Shown: positions 49,986 to 58,944 of the stretch, one piece after another
How the letters are laid out: each line of letters starts with the position of its first letter
Numbering within the stretch: position 1 is the stretch's first letter
From: Acidimicrobiales bacterium
Lineage (GTDB): Bacteria; Actinomycetota; Acidimicrobiia; Acidimicrobiales; Iamiaceae
DNA: 64,000 nt
Assembly (NCBI GenBank): GCA_030448105.1
Contig: JAUJNP010000007.1
Span: 113,977-177,976, forward strand
Direction of reading: 5' to 3'
Translations under genes and position numbers: made by a program
Notes under the pieces: generated by a model
The model's database searches: none
Seen by the model: the letters and a program-made list of their open reading frames with translations, nothing else
What the model was told of the DNA's origin: nothing

Positions 49986-52556
49986 ATGAGGGTGCTCCGG
50001 ATCGAAGGCGACGGCCTGGTGCTCGACCTGCACCCGCAGGTCAGCGTGGTGCACGGCCTCGACGCCGCCTCGCGGGCCCGCCTGGTGGCCGCGCTGGCGG
50101 CGCTCGCCGCCGGCCGTGGCGATGGGCTCACCGGGCTCATCGAGGTGGACGGCGAACGCATGCCGCTCGAGCCCGGGGTCCTGGCCGGGCTCCACCTCAG
50201 GCCCGACCTCGACCCCGTCGTCCGCCCCGGTCAGCTCCCGGGCTCGCCCGCCCCCTCCGTGGCCGCCGGCCGCCTCCGCGAGGTGGAGATCGAGCGAGCC
50301 GAGCGGGCCCGCCGCCTGGAGGACGTCGCTGCCGTCGCGCGTCGCGCCACCGAGGAGCACGAGGCGCTGGTGGCCGAGGTGGAAGCGGCCGAAGCCGAAG
50401 CGCCCGAGGAAGCCGACCCGGGCGACCAGCCCGTGGACCGCGAGGCCGCCCTGGACGCCGCCCGCCAGCGCCTGGCGGCGGCCACCGCGGCCCGGCTGGA
50501 GGCCGAGCGGGCCGTCGCCACCATCGAGTCGGCCAAGGCCGCTCAGGCGCGGCCGCCGGCACCGGCTGAACCCGACCCTGCCGTGCTCCGCGATGCGGAG
50601 GCCACCCACACCGCAGCCCGCGGGGTGGTGGCCCAGGTCAAGGCCGCCCTGGACGAAGCCCACCGCGGCGCCGGTGCGGCGCGGGAGGCGGCGACGGCGG
50701 CGCGCCGCGCCCTGACGGTCGCCCGCGAGGAGCTGGCCGGGCTCGAACCGCCCGCGGTTGCCCCGGACCACGGGGCGGAGGCCGACGAGGGCCAGGACTA
50801 CGGCGAGGGCCAGGACGACGGCGAGGGCGACGACGAGGGCGCGGGGGCGCGTGACGCCCTGCTCGAGCGGCGGGCCCAGATCGAGACCGACTTGGTCCCC
50901 CTCGTCGAGACCGACCCGGCCCCCGTGGCCGCCGCCCTCGCCGAAGCGGAGGCCGAGCGGTCGGCGGTCGAAGCGCCGACCGTCGCCCCCGACCCCTTCG
51001 TCGAACCACCTCCTCCGCCGGTTCACGCACAAGGCGGAGACGATCCACAGGCGGTTGCGGTCGTGGTCGCCCGCATGCGCATCGAGCAGGCTCGCCTGGC
51101 GTTGCGGGAGGCGGCGGGAGGGCCGTCCGGGCCGCTGACCCCCGACGATGTCCAGGCGGTGGAGGCGGCCCACGACCGGGTCGTCAGCGCCCAGGACCGG
51201 GCCAACGGCAAGCGCCCGGGCAGCCGGTCCGCCAAACGGTTGGAGGTCGCAGTGGCCGAGGAGCGCGCCGTCCTCGACCGGCTCGGCTTCGTCACCTACG
51301 CCGCCTACGTCATGGCCTCGGGCGCGCCGGCCATGGCCAAGGCCGAAGATCCCCTCGACTCCGCCCGCGCCGACCTCGCCGCCGCCGAGGCCGCGCTGCG
51401 TGACGCCGAGGCCGGCCTGGCGCCGACCGAGCCGGCCGCGAACGACCCTGCCGAGGACGCGGCCGGCGGTTCCGCCGCCCGCCTGCGGACGGCGCTGGGA
51501 TCGGTGGGGTTGGCGGTCGAGGGGGCCGACCTCTCCGTCGGCGGCCTCATCGACCTGGCGCGGGCCTGGCTGTCCGAGCAGGAAGCGGCCACGGCGCGCC
51601 GGGCAGCGTTGGTCACTGAGCAGGCCGACCTCGAACGACGCCTGGCTGAGCTCGACCACGACGCCACCGCCGCACGCGCCCGCCCCGCCGACCAGGCCAA
51701 ACCGGCAACGGCGCGTGCCGAGCGGGCGGCCCGAGACACCGAGGAGGCCGAGGCGCGGCGGCGGGCCGAACAACGGGTGGGCGAGGCCGAGGCCGCCGTG
51801 ACCCGGGCCGACGAGGAGCTCTCCCGGGTCGAAGCGACGCTGGCGGCGCGGATCGCGGAGCTGGAGGCGGAAGTGGCCCGCGCCCAGGCCGAGGTCGAGG
51901 GTGCTGCCACCCGCCTCGCCGACCTGGAGCAGGAGGCGCGCGCCGCGCAGGACGCGCCCCCCGCCGCCGTCACCTCCGAGGGCGACGGGCTCACCGCCGA
52001 CCTCGAGCAGGCCAACGTGGCGCGGGTCCTCGCCGCCGCTGCCGAACGAGAGGCGGTTGATGCCCTCCAGCACCTGGAGGCGGAAGCGGAGGAGGCGTCC
52101 AGCGCGGCGCCGCCCGAGGATGCGGCCGCCGATGCCCGCGCCGAGCGCGACGCCCGCCTGGCGGCGACGGCCCGCGCCCGAGCGGCGGCGGAGGCCGACG
52201 TCAGGCTGCTCACCGTCGAGCTGGAGGCCCTCGACCAGCGCGTCGCCGAGCTGCGGGCCGCGGTGGAAGCCAGGCGACCCTCCGATGACCAGGTGCCGGA
52301 CGTGGACATGGAAGACGTCGAGTGGTACCTCCTGGCCCGCCTCGCCTCCCACCGCGGGACCGGTGCCGCCAGCGCGGTGCCCATGGTCCTCGACGACCCC
52401 TTCGGCCCGCTCGGCCCGGGTGCCGGCGTCGGCCTGGTCCAGCAACTGGCGCGGATGGCCGCCGCCGTGCAGCTCGTCGTCATCAGCGACGAACCGGAGT
52501 TGGCCGCCTGGGCGGAGGCGACCGGCGAGGACCGGGCCGCCCTGATCTCGTCCTGA
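49986..52556 (+). CDS. SMC/Rad50-like coiled-coil protein with degenerate P-loop
   Basis: 856 residues. A short N-terminal domain (MRVLRIEGDGLVLDLHPQVS, then VVHGLDAASRARL) is followed by about 650 residues of Ala/Glu/Arg-rich coiled coil broken near the middle (270-400, acidic GQDDGEGDDEG), and a C-terminal domain with MVLDDPFGPLG (D803/D804) and QLVVISDEPELAAWAE. These ends match SMC-type ATPase heads, but the Walker A site is GLDAASRA (24-31), lacking GxxGxGKS/T. Probably a non-ATPase structural relative. Sits after the ArsA-like ATPase and before the eRF1-like gene. Confidence 0.65.
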   Translation: MRVLRIEGDGLVLDLHPQVSVVHGLDAASRARLVAALAALAAGRGDGLTGLIEVDGERMPLEPGVLAGLHLRPDLDPVVRPGQLPGSPAPSVAAGRLREVEIERAERARRLEDVAAVARRATEEHEALVAEVEAAEAEAPEEADPGDQPVDREAALDAARQRLAAATAARLEAERAVATIESAKAAQARPPAPAEPDPAVLRDAEATHTAARGVVAQVKAALDEAHRGAGAAREAATAARRALTVAREELAGLEPPAVAPDHGAEADEGQDYGEGQDDGEGDDEGAGARDALLERRAQIETDLVPLVETDPAPVAAALAEAEAERSAVEAPTVAPDPFVEPPPPPVHAQGGDDPQAVAVVVARMRIEQARLALREAAGGPSGPLTPDDVQAVEAAHDRVVSAQDRANGKRPGSRSAKRLEVAVAEERAVLDRLGFVTYAAYVMASGAPAMAKAEDPLDSARADLAAAEAALRDAEAGLAPTEPAANDPAEDAAGGSAARLRTALGSVGLAVEGADLSVGGLIDLARAWLSEQEAATARRAALVTEQADLERRLAELDHDATAARARPADQAKPATARAERAARDTEEAEARRRAEQRVGEAEAAVTRADEELSRVEATLAARIAELEAEVARAQAEVEGAATRLADLEQEARAAQDAPPAAVTSEGDGLTADLEQANVARVLAAAAEREAVDALQHLEAEAEEASSAAPPEDAAADARAERDARLAATARARAAAEADVRLLTVELEALDQRVAELRAAVEARRPSDDQVPDVDMEDVEWYLLARLASHRGTGAASAVPMVLDDPFGPLGPGAGVGLVQQLARMAAAVQLVVISDEPELAAWAEATGEDRAALISS

Positions 52557-52638
52557 GGGCCGGCGCGGCGCTGTGCCCGCTGCGCCCGCGGAGCCCGCGC
52601 CCTACGATGCGCTCCACGACCCCGACGCAGGAGGTGGC

Positions 52639-53754
52639 GTGGCCGCGATCACCGAGCAGACCATCCGGGAGCTGGCCACGTTCGACGGGAAGGGGGTGCC
52701 GGTGACGTCGTGCTACATCGATGTCGACGGGCGCCGCCTTCGCCGCCACCAGGACGTGGAGCACGAGCTCGACACCCTGCTGCGGGGGGCCCGAGCGAGG
52801 GCCAACGGTTCGCCGTCGGTACACGACGACCTGCGCCGGATCGAGTCCTTCGTGCGAGGCGGCCTCGACCGCTCCCGCACCCGGGGCCTGGCCATCTTCG
52901 CCTGCTCGGCGCACGACCTCTGGCGGGTGCTGCCGCTGCCGGTGCCGGTTCGCAGCCGGGTGGTCGTCAACCACATGGCCGCGGTCGGCCAGCTCGAAGC
53001 GGTAGTCCAGGAGTACGACCGCTTCGGGGTGCTCCTCGTCGACAAGCAGCGGGCGCGGATGTTCGTCTTCGAGCTGGGCGAGCTGGTGGAGCGCTCCGAG
53101 CTGTTCGACGAGCTGCCCCGCGACTACGACGCCCGGGGCGAGAAGGAACGGGGCGACGTAGCTCCCCACGTGGAGGCGTTGGCTCACCAGCACGTGCGCC
53201 GGGCGGCGGCCGCCGGGTGGCGCCTCTACCAGGAGGAGCACTTCGAGCACCTCTGCCTGGGCGCTCCCGACGAGCTGGCCGGCGAAGTCGAGCGCGAGCT
53301 CCACCCCTACCTGCGGGATCGGTTGTGCGGCCGGATCGCCGTGTCCGCCGGCGCCCCGGTGGAGGAGGTGCGCCGGGCCGCCCTCGAAGTGGAGGCGGCG
53401 CAGGAGCGAGCCAAGGAGGCGGCGCTGGTGCAGCGGCTCCGCGACGCGGTGGGAGGGCGGCGCCGGGGCGTGGCCGGTCTCGCCGGCGTGCTGGCTGCGC
53501 TCGGCGAGCGCCGGGTGGAGCACCTGCTCGTGTCGAGCGGGTACGCCGAGGCGGGGTGGCGCTGTGAGCCCTGCGGGCTGCTCGCCACGGTGGGCCGTCG
53601 CTGCGTCCTCTGCGACGGGACGATGCAGGAGGTCGACGACGTGGTGGAGGAGGCCGTCGACGAGGCGATGGCCCAGTCCTGCCGTGTGGAGGTGTGCGAA
53701 GGCAACGCCGACCTCGACGTGCTCGGGCGGATCGGCGCCCTCCTGCGCTACTAG
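52639..53754 (+). CDS. eRF1-like (baeRF/Vms1-type) protein
   Basis: 371 residues. Start ELATFDGKGVPVTSCYIDVD, then LAIFACSAHDLWRVLPLP, FGVLLVDKQRARMFVFELGE (domain 2 strand), LYQEEHFEHLCLGAPDELA, VEHLLVSSGYAEAGWRC, and a zinc pair CEPCG...CVLCDG. The layout matches bacterial release-factor-1-like proteins related to Vms1/ANKZF1, which act on stalled peptidyl-tRNA. No GGQ loop is evident. AGGAGG precedes GTG 52639. The stop overlaps the ROK gene by one base (TAGTG). Confidence 0.72.
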   Translation: MAAITEQTIRELATFDGKGVPVTSCYIDVDGRRLRRHQDVEHELDTLLRGARARANGSPSVHDDLRRIESFVRGGLDRSRTRGLAIFACSAHDLWRVLPLPVPVRSRVVVNHMAAVGQLEAVVQEYDRFGVLLVDKQRARMFVFELGELVERSELFDELPRDYDARGEKERGDVAPHVEALAHQHVRRAAAAGWRLYQEEHFEHLCLGAPDELAGEVERELHPYLRDRLCGRIAVSAGAPVEEVRRAALEVEAAQERAKEAALVQRLRDAVGGRRRGVAGLAGVLAALGERRVEHLLVSSGYAEAGWRCEPCGLLATVGRRCVLCDGTMQEVDDVVEEAVDEAMAQSCRVEVCEGNADLDVLGRIGALLRY

Positions 53755-54731
53755 TGCCGGACGGCGTCGGGCGGCTGGCCTGCGGCCTCGACCTGGGCGG
53801 CACCAAGTTGCTCGGCGTGGTGGTCGACCCCGACGTGCCCGGCGCCCCCCTGCTCGAGGAGAAGGTCGCCACCCCTGCCGGCGGCGAGGCCGTCCTGGAG
53901 GAGGTGGTGGCGCTGGCCTCGCGCTTGTGCGAGCGGGCCGCCGACCAGTTCGGCGAAGGGGTGGGAGCGGTCGGGTTGGGCGCCCCCGGCCTGGTCGACC
54001 GCCGCGGAACGCTGCGCTACGGGCCGAACCTGCCGGGCGTGGTCGACCTGGCGTTGGCCGATCTTCTGCGCACGCGGCTGGAGCGGGCAGTGTCCGTCGA
54101 CAACGACGCCACCTGCGCGGCGTGGGGTGAGCACGAGCGTGGCGCCAGCCGCGGGATCGACCACTCGGTGCTGGTCACCCTCGGCACCGGCATCGGCGCC
54201 GGCATCACCGTCAAAGGGGCGGTGCTGCGGGGCGCCAACGGGTTCGCCGGTGAACCCGGGCACATGGTGGTGGACCCCTCCGGCCCCCTCTGCCCCTGCG
54301 GTCGGCGGGGCTGCTGGGAGCGCTACGCGTCCGGGAGCGGGCTGGGTTGGTTGGCGAGGGAGTCAGCCCAGGCCGGCCTGGCGGCCCGAGTGGTCGAGTT
54401 GGCAGGAGGCGAGCCCGAGGACGTGCGGGGAGAGCACGTGACCGCCGCCGCCGCCGAAGGCGACGCCGAGGCCCTCGCCGTGCTGAAGCGGTTCGGGTGG
54501 TGGGTCGCCCTCGGCATCGCCAACCTGGTGAACGTCCTCGACCCCGGCATGGTGGTGATCGGCGGCGGGTTGGCCGAGGCCGGTGGCCTCGTGCTCGACC
54601 CCACACGGTCGGCCTACCGCCAGTTGGTGTTCGCCGCCGACCACCGTCCCGACGTCCCCATCGTGCTGGCCCACCTGGGCGGGCACGCCGGCGCCGTGGG
54701 AGCCGCCCTCCTGGCCGCCGCCCGCCGCTGA
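53754..54731 (+). CDS. ROK-family glucokinase
   Basis: 325 residues. ATP motif ACGLDLGGTKLLGV, catalytic region VSVDNDATCAAWGE, VTLGTGIGAGITVKG, EPGHMVVDPSG and zinc motif CPCGRRGCWERYASG (CxCGxxGCxE) identify a ROK sugar kinase, best fit glucokinase. GTG starts in the preceding stop. Provides glucose-6-phosphate; its link to the adjacent genes is positional. Confidence 0.9.
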   Translation: MPDGVGRLACGLDLGGTKLLGVVVDPDVPGAPLLEEKVATPAGGEAVLEEVVALASRLCERAADQFGEGVGAVGLGAPGLVDRRGTLRYGPNLPGVVDLALADLLRTRLERAVSVDNDATCAAWGEHERGASRGIDHSVLVTLGTGIGAGITVKGAVLRGANGFAGEPGHMVVDPSGPLCPCGRRGCWERYASGSGLGWLARESAQAGLAARVVELAGGEPEDVRGEHVTAAAAEGDAEALAVLKRFGWWVALGIANLVNVLDPGMVVIGGGLAEAGGLVLDPTRSAYRQLVFAADHRPDVPIVLAHLGGHAGAVGAALLAAARR

Positions 54732-54768
54732 GCGAGCGGGCCCGCACCCACCGGCCGCCGCCGCTCGC
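54732..54768. terminator. Convergent terminator hairpin
   Basis: GCGAGCGG (54732-54739) pairs with CCGCTCGC (54761-54768), 21-nt loop, between ROK and the convergent ppa gene. No T-run. Confidence 0.45.
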
Positions 54769-54770
54769 AG

Positions 54771-55274
54771 TCAGTGGGGGACGAAGCGGGCGAAGGCAGC
54801 GTCGACCTCGGCCCAGGCCGGGCCCGTGCCCTCGAAACCCCGGGTGTTCGAGTGCTTGTCGGGCTCGAGCATCTTGTACACGTCGAAGAAGTGCTCGATC
54901 TCCCCGGTGAGGAAGTCGGGCAGCTCCTCGATCTCGGTCACGTGGGCCCACCGGGGGTCATCGGCGGGCACGCAGATGATCTTGGCGTCGGGACCCTTGT
55001 CGTCCTCCATCCAGAACACGCCGACGGGCCGGGAGCGCACCCAGCACCCGGGGAAGGTGGGCTCCTCGAGGATGACGAGGGCGTCGAGGGGGTCGCCGTC
55101 CTCGCCGAGGGTTTCGGGGATGAACCCGTAGTCGGCGGGATAGACGGTGGCCGAGAAGAGCCGCCGGTCGAGGCGGATCACGCCGGTCTCGTGGTCGAGC
55201 TCGTACTTGTTCCGGCTTCCCCGGGGGATCTCGACGACCACGTCGATGGTGCGGTCTCCGGTCACGGGCCCCAT
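54771..55274 (-). CDS. ppa: Inorganic pyrophosphatase (family I)
   Basis: 167 residues; hydrolyses pyrophosphate to phosphate. Signature DGDPLDALV with the metal-binding aspartates, plus EIPRGSRNKYELDHETG, YPADYGFIPETLGED and DDPRW. Length and motifs are standard for soluble family I enzymes. A PPi-type phosphofructokinase lies nearby (58945), so PPi level is relevant to local metabolism. Confidence 0.95.
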   Translation of the reverse strand: MGPVTGDRTIDVVVEIPRGSRNKYELDHETGVIRLDRRLFSATVYPADYGFIPETLGEDGDPLDALVILEEPTFPGCWVRSRPVGVFWMEDDKGPDAKIICVPADDPRWAHVTEIEELPDFLTGEIEHFFDVYKMLEPDKHSNTRGFEGTGPAWAEVDAAFARFVPH

Positions 55275-55417
55275 TCTGCTCGGAGTGGCGGGCAGTGTGA
55301 ACGTGTGCTCCGCTCGGGCGGGATGGGAGAATTACGCCGGCCTGGTTGGCGCCCGTGGTGCTGCAGCTGGCCGCCCGCCCCACCTCTGAAGTCGGGGCTC
55401 GGCCCCGCGGGCAGCAG

Positions 55418-55423
55418 TAACCT
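55418..55423 (+). promoter_or_regulatory. -10 element, leaderless alaC gene
   Basis: TAACCT, 6 nt before ATG 55430, no ribosome site. Confidence 0.5.
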
Positions 55424-55429
55424 CGATCG

Positions 55430-56605
55430 ATGGAGTTCCGTCGGATCACCTCGTTGCCTCCGTACGTGTTCACCATCATCGACGGCCTCAAGGTGGCGGC
55501 CCGGCGCTCGGGCCAGGACGTGATCGACCTCGGGTTCGGCAACCCCGACCTGCCGTCCCCGGACGTGGCGGTGGAGAAGCTCACCGAGGCCGCCCGCAAC
55601 CACCGCAACCACCGCTACTCCTCCAGCCGGGGCATCCCCAAGTTGCGGGAGGCGGTGGCCGACCTCTACATCCGCCGCTTCGGCGTGGCCCTCGACCCCG
55701 AGACCGAGATCATCTCCACCATCGGCTCCAAGGAGGGCTTCTCCCACCTCATGTGGGTGCTCCTCCAGCAGGGCGACGCCGCCCTTGTCCCGTCGCCTTC
55801 GTACCCGATCCACATCTGGGGACCGCTGTTCGCCGGGGCCGACGTCCGCGAGATCCCCATCGGCACCGACGAGGACTTCTTCGAGAACGTGCAGGAGGCC
55901 TACGAGTACTCCTGGCCCAAGCCCCGGGTGATCGTGCTCTCCTTCCCCCACAACCCCACCACCACCTGCGTCGACCTCGCCTTCATGCAGCGGATGGTGG
56001 ACTTCGCCCGCGACAAGGGCGTGGTGCTGGTGCACGACAACGCCTACGCCGAGCTCGGCTTCGACGGGTTCGAGCCGCCGTCCATCCTCCAGGCCGAGGG
56101 GGCCAAGGAGTGCGCGGTCGAGCTTTACTCGATGACCAAGTCGTTCTCCATGGCGGGCTGGCGGGTGGCCTACCTGGTCGGCAACCGCGAGGTGGTGCAG
56201 GCGTTGGCCAAGCTGAAGTCCTACCTCGACTACGGCACGTTCCAGCCCATCCAGATCGCCGCCACCGTCACCCTCAACGAGGACCCCGGCCACCCCCGCG
56301 AGGTCCAACCGATCTACCAGGTCCGGCGGGACACCTTGTGTGAGGGGCTGAACCGGATCGGTTGGGGGATCACCCCGCCGATGGGGACCATGTTCGCGTG
56401 GGCGCCCATCCCCGAGCCCTACCGCGAGATGGGCTCGGTCGAGTTCGCATCGTTCCTGGTGCGCGAGGCGCAGGTGGCCACCTCGCCGGGCGTGGGGTTC
56501 GGGCCCGGCGGGGACGGCCACGTGCGCTTCGCCCTCATCGAGAACGAGCAGCGGATCGGCCAGGGCGTCCGCAACCTGCGGCGGGCCCTGACCAAGCTCG
56601 GCTGA
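55430..56605 (+). CDS. alaC: Class I/II aminotransferase, AlaC-like
   Basis: 391-residue PLP enzyme. RRITSLPPYVFTIIDGLKVA at the start, STIGSKEGFSHLMW, SFPHNPTTTCVDL, VHDNAYAELGFDGF and the PLP-lysine region YSMTKSFSMAGWRVAYLVGN are close to E. coli AlaC throughout. It likely interconverts pyruvate/glutamate and alanine/2-oxoglutarate. Followed 73 nt later by an ACT-domain gene. Confidence 0.88.
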   Translation: MEFRRITSLPPYVFTIIDGLKVAARRSGQDVIDLGFGNPDLPSPDVAVEKLTEAARNHRNHRYSSSRGIPKLREAVADLYIRRFGVALDPETEIISTIGSKEGFSHLMWVLLQQGDAALVPSPSYPIHIWGPLFAGADVREIPIGTDEDFFENVQEAYEYSWPKPRVIVLSFPHNPTTTCVDLAFMQRMVDFARDKGVVLVHDNAYAELGFDGFEPPSILQAEGAKECAVELYSMTKSFSMAGWRVAYLVGNREVVQALAKLKSYLDYGTFQPIQIAATVTLNEDPGHPREVQPIYQVRRDTLCEGLNRIGWGITPPMGTMFAWAPIPEPYREMGSVEFASFLVREAQVATSPGVGFGPGGDGHVRFALIENEQRIGQGVRNLRRALTKLG

Positions 56606-56663
56606 TCAGGCTCGGTTGGTCGAGTCGTCGCTGGCGTGAAACCCGGCGTTCACAGGCTGTCCC

Positions 56664-56669
56664 TACCTT
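56664..56669 (+). promoter_or_regulatory. -10 element, leaderless ACT-domain gene
   Basis: TACCTT, 8 nt before ATG 56678. The upstream in-frame GTG at 56636 lies before the hexamer, so ATG 56678 is preferred. Confidence 0.45.
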
Positions 56670-56677
56670 GGGACGCC

Positions 56678-57376
56678 ATGGAGACCTTCGTGGTTCGGCT
56701 CTGGTTGCCCGATCGCCCGGGCGCCCTGGGCGCGGTGGCCAGCCGCATCGGCGCGGTGCGGGGCGACGTGGTCGGCATCGACATCCTCGAGACCGGTGGC
56801 GGCCGGGCCATCGACGAGCTGGTGGTGCGGCTGCCCCGCCAGCAGCTGGCGGAGCTGCTGGTGAACGAGGTCGAGCAGGTCGATGGCGTGCACGTCGAGC
56901 TCGTGCGCCCCGCCGCCCCTACCGCCCAGGACCCGAACCTGGACGGGCTGGAGACGGCGGCGATGCTGGTCGGGGCGGTCGACCCCACCGAGCTGCTGTC
57001 GGCGCTCTGCGTCCACGGGGGACAGGCGCTGGGCGCCGAGTGGACCGCGGTGGTCGACTGCACCACCGGCCAGGTTCGCCGGGCCAGCGGCCAGTCGCCC
57101 GAAGGGCCGTGGCTGGCCGCCTTCGTGGCCGGGAGCGTGGCCGCCGCCGCGACCGGGCCGGCGGCGGGGGACGCCACCGGTGGACCCGACGACGTGGCCT
57201 GGGCGCCGATGCCGGCGGCGGGGCTGGCCCTGGTGGTGGGCCGCACCGGCACCCCCTTCCGGGCGCGCGAGCGCCGGTCGGTGGCGGCCATGGCCCGGAT
57301 CGCCGACACCAGGGCCCGTGAGCTCGGACCGTTGCGCTCGAGGCTGGCTCACCCGAGCGTCGGCCACCGGCCCTGA
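56678..57376 (+). CDS. ACT-domain protein
   Basis: 232 residues. The N-terminal ACT domain (FVVRLWLPDRPGALGAVASR, VVGIDILETGGGRAIDELVV) typically binds an amino acid. The C-terminal part (SALCVHGGQALGAEWTAVVD, GLALVVGRTGTPFRARERRS) looks GAF-like. A ligand sensor is inferred; no DNA-binding or catalytic motif is visible. Possibly linked to the adjacent aminotransferase. Confidence 0.72.
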   Translation: METFVVRLWLPDRPGALGAVASRIGAVRGDVVGIDILETGGGRAIDELVVRLPRQQLAELLVNEVEQVDGVHVELVRPAAPTAQDPNLDGLETAAMLVGAVDPTELLSALCVHGGQALGAEWTAVVDCTTGQVRRASGQSPEGPWLAAFVAGSVAAAATGPAAGDATGGPDDVAWAPMPAAGLALVVGRTGTPFRARERRSVAAMARIADTRARELGPLRSRLAHPSVGHRP

Positions 57377-57400
57377 CGACTCTCGCGCCGGCCCCCTGCG

Positions 57401-58882
57401 CTATGCGCCCTGCTCGGCCTCCCAGCCCCGGGACCGGGCCACGGCGTCGAGCCAGCGGGCGTGGAGGGCGTCGGCGGCACCCGCGCGCGCGACAGGGCTG
57501 AACTCGCGGTCGAGGGCCCAGTGGCCGGCCAGCTCGTCGAGCCCGCCCCACACACCCTCGGCCAGGCCGGCCAGTGATGCCGCGCCGAGGGCGGTGGTCT
57601 CCTGCACCACGGGGCGGGCTACCGGGACCTGGAGCTGGTCGGCCTGGAGCTGGAGCAGCAGGTCCATGGCCGACGCCCCACCGTCGGCTCGGAGGGTGGC
57701 CACCTGGTGGCCCGAAGCCGCCGACATGGCCGTCACCACGTCGCGGGTCTGGTAGGCCATGGCCTCCACCACGGCGCGGGCCAGGTGGGCCCGACCGGTC
57801 CCCCGGGTGATGCCCAGCACCGCCCCCCGGGCGTAGGGGTCCCACCAGGGGCTGCCCAGCCCGGTGAAGGCGGGGACGACATAGACGCCGCCGGTGTCCT
57901 CCACCGTCGACGCCAGCGGCCCGGTCTCCTCGGCCCCGGCGATGATCCCCAGGCCGTCGCGCAGCCACTGCACGGCCGAGCCGGTGGAGAAGATGGCCCC
58001 CTCGTAGGCGTAGGTGGTGCGGTCGCCGATCCGCCAGGCGACCGTGCTGAGCAGGCCCTCCACCGCCGGCGGGACGACGTCGCCCACGTTCATCAGCACG
58101 AAGGACCCGGTGCCGTAGGTGTTCTTGATCATCCCCGGCTCGAAGCAGGCCTGCCCGAAGAGGGCGGCCTGCTGGTCGCCGGCGATGCCGCTCACGGGGA
58201 TGCCGGCGGGCAGGCCGCAGCCGGCGGCGGTGACCCCGAACCGGCCGCTCGAGGGCGCCACCTCGGGCAGGGCCGCCCGTGGCACGCCCAGGAGGTCGCA
58301 GAGCTCTTCGCTCCAGGTCCCGGTGCCGATGTCGAAGAGCATCGTGCGACTGGCGTTGGAGGGCTCGGTGGCGTGGACCGCGCCGCCGGTGAGGTTCCAG
58401 AGCAGCCAGGCGTCGACGGTGCCGAGGGCCAGGGCGGCGTCGGCTTCCACGCCGCCCTCGGTGAGCAGCCACTCGAACTTGGTGCCCGAGAAGTACGGGT
58501 CTAGGACGAGCCCGGTGGTGGTCCTGACCTGCTCGAGGTGCCCGGCCGCGGCCAGCGCGTCGCACCGGGCCGCGGTGCGGCGGTCCTGCCAGACGATGGC
58601 TCGGTGCCGGGGGCGGCCCGTGCGCCGGTCCCACGCCACCACCGTCTCACGCTGGTCGGTGATGCCGATGGCGGCGACGGCCTGATCCACCTCGCCCAGC
58701 AGCTGGGTGGTGACGGCCACCACCGCCGTCCAGATCTCGTCGGCGTCGTGCTCCACCCATCCCGGGCGGGGGAAGTGCTGGGTGAACTCCCGGTACCGGT
58801 AGCCGACCGGAGCACCGTCCTCGCCCACCGCGAACGCCCGCACCCCGGTGGTGCCCGCATCCAGGGCGAGAACGATGGCCAC
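57401..58882 (-). CDS. glpK: Glycerol kinase
   Basis: 493 residues, canonical FGGY. LALDAGTTGVRA (D8 present), the glycerol-kinase run ITDQRETVVAWDRRTG, IVWQDRRTA, IAGDQQAALFGQ, NTYGTGSFVLMN and LRADGGASAMDLLLQ. Forms sn-glycerol-3-phosphate, the substrate of GlpD at 32639. GTG start 6 nt after a minus-strand TACGGT; divergent from pfk. Confidence 0.95.
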   Translation of the reverse strand: MAIVLALDAGTTGVRAFAVGEDGAPVGYRYREFTQHFPRPGWVEHDADEIWTAVVAVTTQLLGEVDQAVAAIGITDQRETVVAWDRRTGRPRHRAIVWQDRRTAARCDALAAAGHLEQVRTTTGLVLDPYFSGTKFEWLLTEGGVEADAALALGTVDAWLLWNLTGGAVHATEPSNASRTMLFDIGTGTWSEELCDLLGVPRAALPEVAPSSGRFGVTAAGCGLPAGIPVSGIAGDQQAALFGQACFEPGMIKNTYGTGSFVLMNVGDVVPPAVEGLLSTVAWRIGDRTTYAYEGAIFSTGSAVQWLRDGLGIIAGAEETGPLASTVEDTGGVYVVPAFTGLGSPWWDPYARGAVLGITRGTGRAHLARAVVEAMAYQTRDVVTAMSAASGHQVATLRADGGASAMDLLLQLQADQLQVPVARPVVQETTALGAASLAGLAEGVWGGLDELAGHWALDREFSPVARAGAADALHARWLDAVARSRGWEAEQGA

Positions 58883-58888
58883 AGCCGC

Positions 58889-58937
58889 ACCGTAGGCGCG
58901 GCGGCCGCGGCCCAGCCGCCAAGCGGACCGCTACGGT
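58889..58937. promoter_or_regulatory. Divergent -10 elements of glpK and pfk
   Basis: Minus-strand TACGGT at 58889-58894 (6 nt before glpK GTG) and plus-strand TACGGT at 58932-58937 (7 nt before pfk ATG 58945). Together they form an inverted repeat with shared GCACCGTAG/CTACGGTGC arms. Confidence 0.5.
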
Positions 58938-58944
58938 GCACCGC

